NCBI GenBank assembly: GCA_944363705.1
Contig: CALVUY010000007.1
Coordinates: 1 to 35,941, forward strand
Direction: 5' to 3'
DNA from: an uncultured Bacilli bacterium
GTDB taxonomy: Bacteria; Bacillota_I; Bacilli_A; RF39; UBA660
DNA length: 35,941 nucleotides
The translations under genes were made by a program, and so were the position numbers. Below, piece after piece: positions 1 to 8,306 of this stretch (the first letter of the stretch is position 1; each line of letters opens with the position of its first letter). The notes beneath the pieces are model-generated. The model did no database searches. It was given only the letters and a program-made list of their open reading frames with translations, and was not told where the DNA came from.

Positions 1-91
1 TTTATCTCTACAATTCTTACTTTTTTATTCAGATTAATTACAAAAACTGACAAAAAAGTTTACAAAGGAAAAAATACAAGGTAATAATTCC

Positions 92-121
92 TTGACAAAG
101 ACAATCACTACCTATTATAAT
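92..121 (+). promoter_or_regulatory. Sigma-A promoter of rpmH
   Basis: A perfect TTGACA at 92-97 and a perfect TATAAT at 116-121 are separated by 18 bp. It is the only promoter in the window where both hexamers match the consensus fully, which fits strong expression of ribosomal protein L34. The -35 overlaps an in-frame TTG at 92 that could otherwise be mistaken for an upstream start of rpmH. Confidence 0.85.
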
Positions 122-151
122 AATGTAGATTTCAAGTCTGGAGGTGTTATA

Positions 152-280
152 ATGAAAAGAACATATCAACCAAACCAAAGAAGAAGAGCAAAGAAGCATG
201 GATTCTTCGCACGTAAAGCAAGTGCTGGTAATATTTTAAATAGTCGTCGTAAGAAGGGACGCAAAGAATTAGTAAAATAA
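152..280 (+). CDS. rpmH: 50S ribosomal protein L34
   Basis: L34 is a small, very basic protein of the large ribosomal subunit. The 42-residue product starts [12 protein letters not shown] and ends in the basic KKGRKEL tail typical of the family (usually about 44 residues). I start at ATG 152 because a GGAGG Shine-Dalgarno lies at 140-144 and because the in-frame upstream extension would begin inside the -35 box of the promoter. A short hairpin follows before rnpA, so the two genes are probably co-transcribed with partial attenuation. This is the classical dnaA-oriC-proximal rpmH-rnpA-yidC-jag order. Confidence 0.97.
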   Translation: MKRTYQPNQRRRAKKHGFFARKASAGNILNSRRKKGRKELVK

Positions 281-284
281 AATT

Positions 285-307
285 CACTGTTTTTGCAGTG
301 TTTTTTT
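285..307 (+). terminator. Weak intrinsic terminator/attenuator between rpmH and rnpA
   Basis: CACTG (285-289) pairs with CAGTG (296-300) around a 6-nt loop, followed by seven T (301-307). The 5-bp stem is short, so partial readthrough into rnpA is expected. That would give more L34 than RNase P protein. Confidence 0.6.
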
Positions 308-326
308 AACTTTAGGACGTGATTAA

Positions 327-653
327 ATGAACAAGAAGTACATAGTAAAAGAAAGTAGAGTCTTTGATGAAGTAATAGAAACAGGTAAAAAGGTTAAAAA
401 CTATAACTTCGTTATCTTTTATAAAGAAAAGAAAGATTCTCCTACTAAATACGGAATAACCGTTCCAAAGAAAGTAGGGAAGGCTCACATTAGAAATATG
501 TTAAAAAGAAAAGTTAGAGCAATTATAAGAAACTATAACAAAAACTATGAAAAAAACTATAATTGTATTATAATAATAAGAAATAGCTGTCTAAATCTCT
601 CTTATCAAGAACTATCTAGCAGCTTACAATATTTATTAGATAAAATTAAGTAA
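327..653 (+). CDS. rnpA: Ribonuclease P protein component
   Basis: This is the protein cofactor of RNase P, which assists the catalytic RNA in cleaving 5' leaders from precursor tRNAs. The 108-residue length fits the family (about 110-120). The signature RNR region is visible as R56-N57-M-L-K60-R61-K-V-R64 within KVGKAHIRNMLKRKVRAIIR. The protein is strongly basic. ATG 327 follows an AGGACGTG-like ribosome site at 314-321. It lies 11 bp upstream of yidC and follows rpmH, as in most Bacillota. The RNA subunit gene (rnpB) is not in this window. Confidence 0.95.
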   Translation: MNKKYIVKESRVFDEVIETGKKVKNYNFVIFYKEKKDSPTKYGITVPKKVGKAHIRNMLKRKVRAIIRNYNKNYEKNYNCIIIIRNSCLNLSYQELSSSLQYLLDKIK

Positions 654-663
654 GGAGCATTAT

Positions 664-1593
664 ATGAAGAAAAGAAAAATAAAATCAAAAATTATCATTG
701 TAGTAATGTTGTTATTCCTAGCAACAGGATGTACAACAACTTTAGTAAATAAAGATAACGAAGCAGTTCAAAATCCTGAAACAGGTCAATCATTAACAGA
801 AAATATTCTATGTCAACCAGAAAATAAACAAACTAGAAAGTTATATGAAGAAAATGGTGTTAAATTAAAAGACTTACCAAAATGTTCAGAATTCACACCA
901 GGTTCAACTGAATATGATGGTCTATGGACAGGAATATTTGTTAAACCACTAGCATTTATAATCTTAACATTAGGTAAGTATATAGGAAGTTTTGCACTTA
1001 GTATAATAATCATTACTATCATAATAAGATTAATACTATTCCCATTTACAAGAAAAATGGCTGTTCAAAGTGAAATGATGAAAAAAGCTTCCCCAGAACT
1101 AGCTAGAATACAAAAGAAATATGAAGGTAAAACAGATCAAGATTCTATGTTAAGACAAAATCAAGAGATGATGATGGTCTATAAAAAATATAATTTTAAT
1201 CCCCTAACAAGTTGTTTAATTTCCTTTATTCAGCTACCTCTATTACTAGCATTCTTAGAAGCAATAAATAGGGTACCAGCAATATTTGAAGAAAACTTTT
1301 TAGGAATACAGTTAGGAACAACCCCACTAGTAGGATTTGGAACAGAAACATTCTATATGTATATAATCCTTCTAATTATAATTGGTGGTTCAACAGTCTT
1401 TATGTTTAAAACAACAAGTAACCAAGCAAGTGATCCATCTATGAAGATGATGCCTATTATGATGAGTGCAATCATTATCATAACAGCATTCTTTATGCCA
1501 TCCGCTTTAGGAATATATTGGTCAGTAGGTAATATCTTCGCTATAGTTCAAAATATTGTAGTACAAAGGGGGATGGAAAAACATGGTAAATAA
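664..1593 (+). CDS. yidC: Membrane protein insertase YidC/SpoIIIJ, lipoprotein form
   Basis: This insertase places membrane proteins into the cytoplasmic membrane, alone or with SecYEG. The 309-residue protein begins with a lipoprotein signal (basic start, hydrophobic core, LATGC with Cys23), as in Gram-positive YidC1/SpoIIIJ. A short extracytoplasmic segment follows, then about five hydrophobic helices. Arg122 in IIRLILFPFTRKM matches the conserved Arg of the hydrophilic groove that binds substrate. Its start is preceded by TAAGGAG. Its 3' end overlaps jag by 11 bp, indicating translational coupling. Whether a second paralogue exists elsewhere cannot be told from the window. Confidence 0.95.
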   Translation: MKKRKIKSKIIIVVMLLFLATGCTTTLVNKDNEAVQNPETGQSLTENILCQPENKQTRKLYEENGVKLKDLPKCSEFTPGSTEYDGLWTGIFVKPLAFIILTLGKYIGSFALSIIIITIIIRLILFPFTRKMAVQSEMMKKASPELARIQKKYEGKTDQDSMLRQNQEMMMVYKKYNFNPLTSCLISFIQLPLLLAFLEAINRVPAIFEENFLGIQLGTTPLVGFGTETFYMYIILLIIIGGSTVFMFKTTSNQASDPSMKMMPIMMSAIIIITAFFMPSALGIYWSVGNIFAIVQNIVVQRGMEKHGK

Positions 1594-2191
1594 ACATAAT
1601 TACACTGGAAAAACATATGAAGAAGCAGTTAATAAAGCCAAAATTGATTTGCAGGAATTAGAAGAAAACTTAATAATAAATACCAAAGAAGAGAAGAAAA
1701 CACTTCTTTCTAAAAAAGTAGAGATAGAAGTAATAGAAAAAAGAGAAGTAAAAGACTATCTAAAGAAATTAATAAAAAGCTTATTAAAAGACATGGGCTT
1801 TGATGTAGAAATAGAAATAACAGTTAATAATGATACCCCAACATATCGTCTATATTCTACTAATGATGCCTTACTAATAGGAAAAGATGGTAAGAACTTA
1901 AAAGCTTTAACAACAGTAGTAAATGCTATTTTAACTAAAGAAATAAATACTAACTATCGTTTCTTAATAGATGTTAGTGATTATAAAGAAAAAAATGATA
2001 GAAGAATAGAGAGACTTGCCAAGAAGTTAGCAAGAGAAGTAAAGATGACCAAAGTAGAAGTAAAAATGGATTCTATGAACTCCTATCAAAGAAGACTTGT
2101 TCATAACATATTAAATAATAATAAATATGTATATACCGAAAGTGTAGGAGAAGAACCTAATCGCTGTGTTGTTATAAAACCTCGCGACTAG
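1583..2191 (+). CDS. khpB: RNA-binding protein Jag/KhpB (EloR)
   Basis: Jag/KhpB is a cytoplasmic RNA-binding protein that, with KhpA, affects cell elongation in Gram-positive cocci. The 202-residue protein shows the three expected parts. There is an N-terminal Jag_N module (about 1-50), a KH domain with the GxxG loop G100-K-D-G103, and a C-terminal R3H domain with the RxxxH signature R170-H174. It overlaps the end of yidC, the usual arrangement. Its stop codon lies inside the stem of a strong terminator, so the transcription unit ends exactly with the gene. Confidence 0.93.
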   Translation: MVNKHNYTGKTYEEAVNKAKIDLQELEENLIINTKEEKKTLLSKKVEIEVIEKREVKDYLKKLIKSLLKDMGFDVEIEITVNNDTPTYRLYSTNDALLIGKDGKNLKALTTVVNAILTKEINTNYRFLIDVSDYKEKNDRRIERLAKKLAREVKMTKVEVKMDSMNSYQRRLVHNILNNNKYVYTESVGEEPNRCVVIKPRD

Positions 2192-2202
2192 GTTCTTTTT
2201 TT
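2151..2202 (+). terminator. Intrinsic terminator overlapping the end of khpB
   Basis: AAGAACCTAATCGC (2151-2164) pairs with GCGACTAGGTTCTT (2184-2197) with a single A-C mismatch, followed by a T-run to 2202. The stop codon TAG (2189-2191) lies within the 3' arm, so part of the coding sequence serves as terminator stem. Confidence 0.8.
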
Positions 2203-2242
2203 GTAAAAAAGTGACTAATTTATAAAACTTTCCTTATTTACC

Positions 2243-2271
2243 TTTACAGTATCACAAAATATCAATATAAT
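2243..2271 (+). promoter_or_regulatory. Promoter of the 2305/mnmE operon
   Basis: TTTACA at 2243-2248 and TATAAT at 2266-2271 are spaced 17 bp apart. The start codon of the first gene lies 34 bp beyond, with AAGGAAGG as ribosome site. The operon probably runs on through mnmE, 4401, mnmG, rsmG and 7289. Confidence 0.75.
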
Positions 2272-2304
2272 AATAAAACTGAAAAAAGGAAAGGAAGGTG
2301 TTAT

Positions 2305-3036
2305 ATGCAAGAAATAGTTGCAGATACAATAAATGATTTAGAATTTTTAAAGTTACAATTAACTACTGAAATAGATGGGATAAAAATAAATATAGGTGAT
2401 TTACGTATTTATCCAAAGGTACAAAACTATATAAGTTTAGTAAAGAAAAGAGAGAACTTAAAGCAAAATAATATCTATAAGGACCCTTTAAAAGCAGAAC
2501 TTAAAGACAAAATAGATACTTTAATAGATACTTATGTAGAAGTAAAACAATATATAGAAAGTATAAAAGCTTTAAAAGATTATGAAGAAGATTTAACAAA
2601 TTTAGATAATTTAATTTCTATAGATGGAGTTATTTATAATAAAGTAAAAGATGATAAGATTTATTATTCAGCTAAGGAGGTCTTAAAACATTTAATGGCT
2701 TTAAAAGAAAGAGCAGGTTTGCCATTAATTCTTACCATTGAAGAGTTAAATAGATATATAGATGCTGTAAGAAAATCTTTACAAGATAATACTCATTATG
2801 AAGATGATAAAGTAATAGATGAAATATTAAGTTTTAAAGTATATCAAAATCCTAAAAATTATGATATAAAGAATGTAAGAGAACTACCATCTATAGATTT
2901 AGAATATCTATATGAAAAAGATAATTTAACAGAAAGAGAAAAGGAAGCTTTCTTTGGAAATGAGGCTCATAAAGCTTTAGGCATATCTAAAGAACAAGCT
3001 AAAGTAAAAAGAATAGGAGCAAAGAAAAATGTCTGA
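2305..3036 (+). CDS. Unrecognised helical protein upstream of mnmE
   Basis: I do not recognise this 243-residue protein. It has no signal peptide or membrane segment, is rich in Lys, Asp, Glu, Leu and Ile, and looks largely alpha-helical, with likely coiled-coil stretches around residues 45-100. There are no Cys or paired His motifs to suggest a metal site. It has a clear ATG with AAGGAAGG at 2290-2297 and its own promoter, and its last codons overlap the start of mnmE by 8 bp. Codon usage looks like that of its neighbours, so it is probably a resident gene translated with mnmE. The position between jag and mnmE is normally empty in B. subtilis-like genomes. Confidence 0.8.
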   Translation: MQEIVADTINDLEFLKLQLTTEIDGIKINIGDLRIYPKVQNYISLVKKRENLKQNNIYKDPLKAELKDKIDTLIDTYVEVKQYIESIKALKDYEEDLTNLDNLISIDGVIYNKVKDDKIYYSAKEVLKHLMALKERAGLPLILTIEELNRYIDAVRKSLQDNTHYEDDKVIDEILSFKVYQNPKNYDIKNVRELPSIDLEYLYEKDNLTEREKEAFFGNEAHKALGISKEQAKVKRIGAKKNV

Positions 3037-4384
3037 TACAATAGTAGCGATTTCAACAAAATTAGGAGTAGGAGCTATATCCATTGTAAGAGTAAGTGGT
3101 AAAGATGCTATATCTTTAGTAAATAAAGTCTTTAGAGGAAAAGATTTAACTAAAGTAGAATCTCATACCATAAACTATGGTTTTATTAATAATGGAAAAG
3201 AAGATATAGATGAAGTATTAGTAACAGTTATGAGGTCTCCTAAAACCTTTACAAGAGAAGATGTTGTTGAAATAAATTGTCATGGAGGAATCGCTACAAC
3301 TCTTAGTATCTTTGAACTTTTAATAGAAAAAGGAGCAAGGAAAGCAGAAAGAGGGGAGTTTACTAAAAGAGCCTTTCTTAATGGTAGAATAGATTTAACC
3401 CAAGCTGAATCAGTAATGGATTTAATAGATAGTAAGACTGATAATAGTAGAAAGTTAGCACTATCATCACTAGAAGGTTCGCTAAAAAAATATATCAATA
3501 GTTTTAGAGATAAATTAAAACATGTTATTGCAAACATTGAAGTAAATATAGACTATCCTGAGTACTATGATATAGAAGAAGTTACTAAGAAAGAATTAAA
3601 AGAAGTAATAACTGACCTTGAAAAAGATTTACAAAACTTAGTAAAAAAGTCAGAAGAAAGACAAATTATCAAAAATGGTATTAAGACTATTATTATAGGT
3701 AGACCTAATGTAGGAAAGAGTAGTATATTAAATAGATTTCTAAAAGAAGATAAAGCTATTGTTACTGATATTGAAGGAACAACAAGAGATATTGTAGAAG
3801 GAAGTATTATCTTTGATGGTATAGAATTATCTTTAATAGATACAGCAGGTATAAGAGATACCGATAACTTAGCAGAAAAAATAGGAGTAGAGAAGAGTTT
3901 ATCTTTAATTGATAATGCTAACCTTATTATAGTAGTACTAAACTCTAGTGAAGAGTTAAATGATAATGATAAGTTCATCTTAGATAAAGTAAAAGATAAA
4001 AATCCAATTATAGTTTTAAATAAGAATGATTTACCTAAAAAAATTGATACAGATAAGTTAGACTTTAAACATATTGTAAGTACTAATACTAATACCCTAG
4101 ATGGAATAGAACCATTAAAGGAAGAAATAAAGAGTATGTTTAAACTATCAGAAATAAAAGAAGATGATTACACTTATCTTGCTAATGAAAGACAATTAAC
4201 TCTTGCTAAAAAAGCCCTTAAGAGTTTAGAAGATGCTAAAGTTAGTTTAGAATCTGATGAACCTGTTGATATAATTGAAATAGACTTAAAAGAAGTATTT
4301 GATATCTTAGGTTCAATCACTGGAGAAAGTTATAGTGATGAACTATTAGATGAGTTATTTGCAAACTTCTGTGTAGGAAAATAA
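3029..4384 (+). CDS. mnmE: tRNA modification GTPase MnmE
   Basis: MnmE works with MnmG to install the (carboxymethyl)aminomethyl group at uridine 34 of several tRNAs, using GTP, a folate and FAD. The 451-residue protein has the N-terminal folate-binding TrmE domain, a helical middle and an inserted G domain. G1 GRPNVGKSS is at about 224-232, TTRDI is the switch, DTAGIRDT is at about 271, and G4 NKND is at about 331. It ends in FCVGK, the C-terminal Cys motif needed for activity (usually FCIGK). It overlaps the upstream gene by 8 bp. Its partner mnmG is two genes downstream. Confidence 0.97.
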   Translation: MSDTIVAISTKLGVGAISIVRVSGKDAISLVNKVFRGKDLTKVESHTINYGFINNGKEDIDEVLVTVMRSPKTFTREDVVEINCHGGIATTLSIFELLIEKGARKAERGEFTKRAFLNGRIDLTQAESVMDLIDSKTDNSRKLALSSLEGSLKKYINSFRDKLKHVIANIEVNIDYPEYYDIEEVTKKELKEVITDLEKDLQNLVKKSEERQIIKNGIKTIIIGRPNVGKSSILNRFLKEDKAIVTDIEGTTRDIVEGSIIFDGIELSLIDTAGIRDTDNLAEKIGVEKSLSLIDNANLIIVVLNSSEELNDNDKFILDKVKDKNPIIVLNKNDLPKKIDTDKLDFKHIVSTNTNTLDGIEPLKEEIKSMFKLSEIKEDDYTYLANERQLTLAKKALKSLEDAKVSLESDEPVDIIEIDLKEVFDILGSITGESYSDELLDELFANFCVGK

Positions 4385-4400
4385 GAAAGGAATGATAGAA

Positions 4401-4772
4401 ATGAACGAAAAAATTACTAAGAAAAATTCAATTTTATTTAATCAATTATGGATAAACAAAGCAATAGAAGATGGCAATAGTTTTGTTCTAATATATAATA
4501 AATCAGATGATAGAAGTATCGGTGAAATAATAGAAGAAAGATATTTAGAAGAAGATTTAGAGCCTAAAAGTAAGAAAGTAACTGAACATAATTCAATCCT
4601 ATTTCAAAAAGAGTGGATGTCAAAATTTAGAGAAGAAAACTTGGCTATACCAAATAGAAGATTGTCAACTAAACATAGCTTGGGTCAAACATTATCTTTT
4701 ATATACAGCCAAAAACAATTTAGAGAAAAAATAAAGGAAAGACAAAAAGAAAAAGTACTAGAATTAAAATAG
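4401..4772 (+). CDS. Unrecognised small protein with an internal repeat, between mnmE and mnmG
   Basis: No known family is recognised. I choose ATG 4401 because the AAAGGA at 4386-4391 is 9 nt upstream, whereas the in-frame ATG at 4392 is too close to it. The 123-residue product is soluble and charged. It contains two copies of K-[IV]-T-x-x-N-S-I-L-F-x-x-x-W-[IM]-x-K, at residues 4-20 and 59-75, which suggests an ancient duplication of a unit of roughly 55 residues. It ends in a basic helix (QFREKIKERQKEKV). Sitting between the two subunits of one tRNA-modifying enzyme and in the same transcription unit, it is co-expressed with them, but that alone does not give it a function. Confidence 0.8.
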   Translation: MNEKITKKNSILFNQLWINKAIEDGNSFVLIYNKSDDRSIGEIIEERYLEEDLEPKSKKVTEHNSILFQKEWMSKFREENLAIPNRRLSTKHSLGQTLSFIYSQKQFREKIKERQKEKVLELK

Positions 4773-4788
4773 AAAGACGTGATGTTAG

Positions 4789-6645
4789 ATGAATTATGAA
4801 GTAATTGTTGTAGGAGGAGGACATGCTGGTATAGAAGCATGTTTATCATGCGCAAGGCTTAAGCACAAGACTCTTTTAGTAACAGGAAACATTGATAATA
4901 TTGCCGATATGCCCTGTAATCCCTCAATTGGAGGACCTGCTAAAGGAATAGTTGTAAGAGAAATAGATGCCTTAGGTGGCGAAATGGCTAAAAATACTGA
5001 TAAGAGTTCTTTACAAATGAAAATGTTAAATACTAAAAAAGGTCCTGCCGTTCGTGCTTTACGTGCTCAAGCAGATAAAGTTATCTATAAAGAAGAAATG
5101 TTAAAGACTCTAAATAGTCAAGACAACTTAGATATTAAAGAAGGACTAGTAAAAGAACTTATTATAAAAGATAATAAAGCTAGTGGAGTAGTATTAGAAA
5201 GTGGCGAGGAAATATCTTCAAAAGCCGTTATTTTAACAACAGGAACTTATTTAAAAGGAACAATATTAGTAGGTGATAAGAAAACTAGAGGTGGTCCTCA
5301 TGGTGAAAAAGCTAGTAATTATTTAAGTCCTTTCTTAAAGAGGCTAGGCTTTAATATTTTAAGACTAAAAACAGGAACTCCTCCTCGTATTGAAAAAGCA
5401 AGTGTTGACTTCTCTAAAATGCAAGAAGAACTTGGTAGTAGTGAAGATATAACTTTCTCATATGATAACACTACCGCTCTTGCCTATAAGTACAGGCTAC
5501 CTTGTTATTTAATCTACACTAACGATTTAACTCATAAAATAATCAAAGAACATCTTAATGAATCTAGTATGTATGGAGGCTATGTTGAAGGAGTAGGACC
5601 AAGATACTGTCCATCTATTGAAGATAAAGTAGTTAGATTTAGTGATAAAGAACGTCATCAATTATTTTTAGAACCTGAAAGTATTTATTATGATGACCTT
5701 TATTTACAAGGCTTTTCAACAAGTATGCCTCACTATGTCCAAGAACAAATGGTTCATAGTCTATCTGGTTTAGAAAATGCTAAGATACTAAAATATGCTT
5801 ATGCTATAGAGTATGATGCAATTGATTCAAGACAAATAAAACCAACTCTTGAGACAAAATTAATTGAAAATCTTTATACAGCAGGACAAATAAATGGAAC
5901 AAGTGGTTATGAAGAAGCAGCAGGACAAGGTTTAATCGCTGGAATTAATGCTTCTCTAAAACTAGAAGAAAAAGCTCCATTAATCTTAAAAAGAAATGAA
6001 TCTTACATTGGGGTTTTAATAGATGACTTAGTAACAAAAGGAGTAAAAGACCCATATCGTCTTTTAACATCACGTGCTGAATATCGTCTTCTTTTAAGAG
6101 ATGATAATGCCGATTTAAGATTAAGAGAGTATGGTCATAAAATAGGACTAGTAAAAGATGATATTTATAATAATTTCTTACAAAAGAAAAAAGATATAGA
6201 AGAATTAACTAATACTTTAAAAGAAACAAAAATTACATCCAAGAAAGAAATAAATGATATCTTAATAAAATTAAATACATCTCCTCTAAAAGATAGTATT
6301 ACATTATATGATTTATTAAAAAGACCTGAACTATCTATTGAAGATTTAACTAACTTTAAAGAATTAAATTATTCTAAAGAAGTATTAAAAGAAGTAGAAA
6401 TAAATGTAAAATACGAAGGCTATATTAAAAAATCTATGGAAGAAGCAAAAAAAATGTTAGAACTAGAAGATAAAATAATACCAGAAGATATTAACTATCA
6501 AGATATTCCTAATATTGCTAGTGAAGCGAAAGAAAAACTAGAAAATATTAAACCTATAACATTAGGACAAGCAAGCAGAATTAGTGGTGTTAATCCTTCA
6601 GATATCGCTATTATTTCCGTATATTTAAAGAAAAGGGGAATCTAA
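4789..6645 (+). CDS. mnmG: tRNA uridine-34 5-carboxymethylaminomethyl modification enzyme MnmG
   Basis: This is the FAD-dependent partner of MnmE in wobble-uridine modification. The 618-residue length fits the family. The dinucleotide-binding GGGHAG is at residues 9-14, and PCNPSIGGPAKG (about 42-53) carries a conserved cysteine. The late GTSGYEEAAGQGLIAGINA motif and the helical C-terminal tRNA/MnmE-binding domain are also clear. The start is ATG 4789; an upstream ATG at 4782 is out of frame. It abuts rsmG without a gap. Confidence 0.97.
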   Translation: MNYEVIVVGGGHAGIEACLSCARLKHKTLLVTGNIDNIADMPCNPSIGGPAKGIVVREIDALGGEMAKNTDKSSLQMKMLNTKKGPAVRALRAQADKVIYKEEMLKTLNSQDNLDIKEGLVKELIIKDNKASGVVLESGEEISSKAVILTTGTYLKGTILVGDKKTRGGPHGEKASNYLSPFLKRLGFNILRLKTGTPPRIEKASVDFSKMQEELGSSEDITFSYDNTTALAYKYRLPCYLIYTNDLTHKIIKEHLNESSMYGGYVEGVGPRYCPSIEDKVVRFSDKERHQLFLEPESIYYDDLYLQGFSTSMPHYVQEQMVHSLSGLENAKILKYAYAIEYDAIDSRQIKPTLETKLIENLYTAGQINGTSGYEEAAGQGLIAGINASLKLEEKAPLILKRNESYIGVLIDDLVTKGVKDPYRLLTSRAEYRLLLRDDNADLRLREYGHKIGLVKDDIYNNFLQKKKDIEELTNTLKETKITSKKEINDILIKLNTSPLKDSITLYDLLKRPELSIEDLTNFKELNYSKEVLKEVEINVKYEGYIKKSMEEAKKMLELEDKIIPEDINYQDIPNIASEAKEKLENIKPITLGQASRISGVNPSDIAIISVYLKKRGI

Positions 6646-7296
6646 ATGACTATTGAAGAATTTATAAAAGAAGTAGAAGCTTTAGGATTAAATGTAACAG
6701 AAGAACAACTAGAACAACTAGATATTATTTATAATACCTTAGTAGAAACTAATAAAACAATGAATTTAACAAGAATAACAGAAAAAGAAGATGTTTATCT
6801 AAAACATTTCTATGATAGTCTAACTCTAGCCAAAGTATATGACTTATCTAAAGTTAATACTCTTTGTGATATTGGAACAGGAGCAGGTTTCCCAGGACTT
6901 GTCTTAAAAATATTCTATCCTAATTTAGAAATAACTTTAGTGGATTCTCTTTTAAAAAGAGTAAAATATCTTAACAATCTAATAGATAAATTACAATTAA
7001 CTGGTATAAAAGCTTATCACAATCGTGCAGAAGATTTAATTAGGGATGGTAAAAAATTTGATATCGTAACAGCAAGAGCTGTAGCAAGTTTACCTAAATT
7101 ACTTTTATGGACTATGCCTTTAGTAAATAAAAATGGTAGTTTTCTTGCTATGAAAGGTAAAGTAGAAGAAGAACTAAAACAAGCTGAAAAAATAATATTA
7201 AAAAATAATTATTGTTTGGCCAACAAATTTAGTTTTATTTTACCAAAAGAAAACAGTGATAGAATAATTTTGGAGTTCAAATATAAAGATGAATAA
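6646..7296 (+). CDS. rsmG: 16S rRNA (guanine-527-N7)-methyltransferase RsmG
   Basis: RsmG methylates G527 in the 530 loop of 16S rRNA using S-adenosylmethionine. The 216-residue protein shows the Rossmann motif I LCDIGTGAGFPG at about 74-85, and the RsmG features KHFYDSL and TARAVASL. ATG 6646 follows the TAA of mnmG directly, with AAAGGGGA upstream. The mnmG-rsmG pair followed by noc is conserved from B. subtilis, although here one extra gene (7289-8233) lies between. Confidence 0.96.
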   Translation: MTIEEFIKEVEALGLNVTEEQLEQLDIIYNTLVETNKTMNLTRITEKEDVYLKHFYDSLTLAKVYDLSKVNTLCDIGTGAGFPGLVLKIFYPNLEITLVDSLLKRVKYLNNLIDKLQLTGIKAYHNRAEDLIRDGKKFDIVTARAVASLPKLLLWTMPLVNKNGSFLAMKGKVEEELKQAEKIILKNNYCLANKFSFILPKENSDRIILEFKYKDE

Positions 7297-8233
7297 CAAT
7301 AATTTTAAGATTATTAAAAAGAAAATAGAATTAAATAATTTAGATGAATATAATCCTAAGAAACTAAAGCAATCAGAAAACATTTTAAAAGAAACAATTT
7401 CAAATACTTTAATTAATGATTTTTCTTTTTTAATAAAACTCAATCAAATATCTTTAAACAAAGATATGAGTTTAGAAGAAGCATATAACAGTTATAATGG
7501 AGAAATTCCAACTATTGATTGTATAGGTATTTCTAAAATATTAAAAAAAAAGCTAAAGAAAATAAATATAAATACTTATTTCATAACTTGTAAAGCCTCT
7601 GGATTTTCTACAAAATATGGTGATAGTTTAATTAAAGAAGCACATACTTTTTTAATATATCCTTGTAAAAAAAAAGATAAATTATTATTTATTGTTTATG
7701 ATGCTGGTTTTAGAGTAAATAAACCTATAGTATTTTATGATAAAACTTCATCAAAAGAGTATAAATATCTTACTGGTAAAGTAAAGATAAGTTATGATAA
7801 TAATATATATAGTATAAAAACTAATGTCAGAATGAAAAGAAATTTTAGTATTATTAAAGATAGTATAAATTGGCATTTTAATCCTTATGAAGAAACAATT
7901 AATATAGATTCTTTTGCTAAAAATATTTATAAAGTGAAATTCTCTTATAAAATAATGTATTATAGCAATGCTAAAAATAAGAGATTTTGTTTGGGATTAA
8001 ATATAGTAACTAAAAAGCTAGACTTATACACCTATAAACATCATGAAGAATATTTCCTAAATGATTTATTTAATCTGTCAAAAGAAGAAATATTAAACAA
8101 ATTACATTTTTTAAAAACAGATAATAAACTTACTAATAAAGATATAGAAGATTTACTAAAAATTTTAAAAATATATGCATATGCAAGAGATATTCCTATA
8201 TTAAATTCAAAAATAGAACAGGAATTTAAATAA
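7289..8233 (+). CDS. Unknown protein with a possible Cys-His-Asp triad (NAT/transglutaminase-like)
   Basis: I cannot place this 314-residue protein in a named family. Three sites resemble the catalytic core of arylamine N-acetyltransferases and transglutaminase-fold enzymes. They are Cys78 in PTIDCIGIS at a predicted helix start, His119 in EAHTFLIY, and Asp138 in FIVYDAGF, the last being close to the DVGFG motif of NATs. Spacing (41 and 19 residues) is close to that of NATs. The remainder is AT-rich, Lys/Asn/Tyr-rich and has no signal peptide or membrane helix. It overlaps rsmG by 8 bp with only a weak TGGAG at 7271-7275, so it is translated by coupling. The fold and activity are inference. 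Confidence 0.75.
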   Translation: MNNNNFKIIKKKIELNNLDEYNPKKLKQSENILKETISNTLINDFSFLIKLNQISLNKDMSLEEAYNSYNGEIPTIDCIGISKILKKKLKKININTYFITCKASGFSTKYGDSLIKEAHTFLIYPCKKKDKLLFIVYDAGFRVNKPIVFYDKTSSKEYKYLTGKVKISYDNNIYSIKTNVRMKRNFSIIKDSINWHFNPYEETINIDSFAKNIYKVKFSYKIMYYSNAKNKRFCLGLNIVTKKLDLYTYKHHEEYFLNDLFNLSKEEILNKLHFLKTDNKLTNKDIEDLLKILKIYAYARDIPILNSKIEQEFK

Positions 8234-8259
8234 ATAATGTAGCACTAAAAAAAAAATCA

Positions 8260-8268
8260 TGTTATACT
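8260..8268 (+). promoter_or_regulatory. Extended -10 promoter of noc
   Basis: TGT followed by TATACT (8263-8268) forms an extended -10. No good -35 is visible 17 bp upstream. The noc start codon is 38 bp downstream, behind AGAGGGG. Confidence 0.6.
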
Positions 8269-8306
8269 GTTATTAGTAGAATATTAAAGATAAAGAGGGG
8301 ATTAAT

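Noticed and set aside
1-91. Possible origin of replication with DnaA boxes upstream of rpmH
   Set aside because: The gene order suggests the origin is nearby, but the closest match (TTATCTCTA at 2-10) has three mismatches to TTATCCACA and no cluster is visible.
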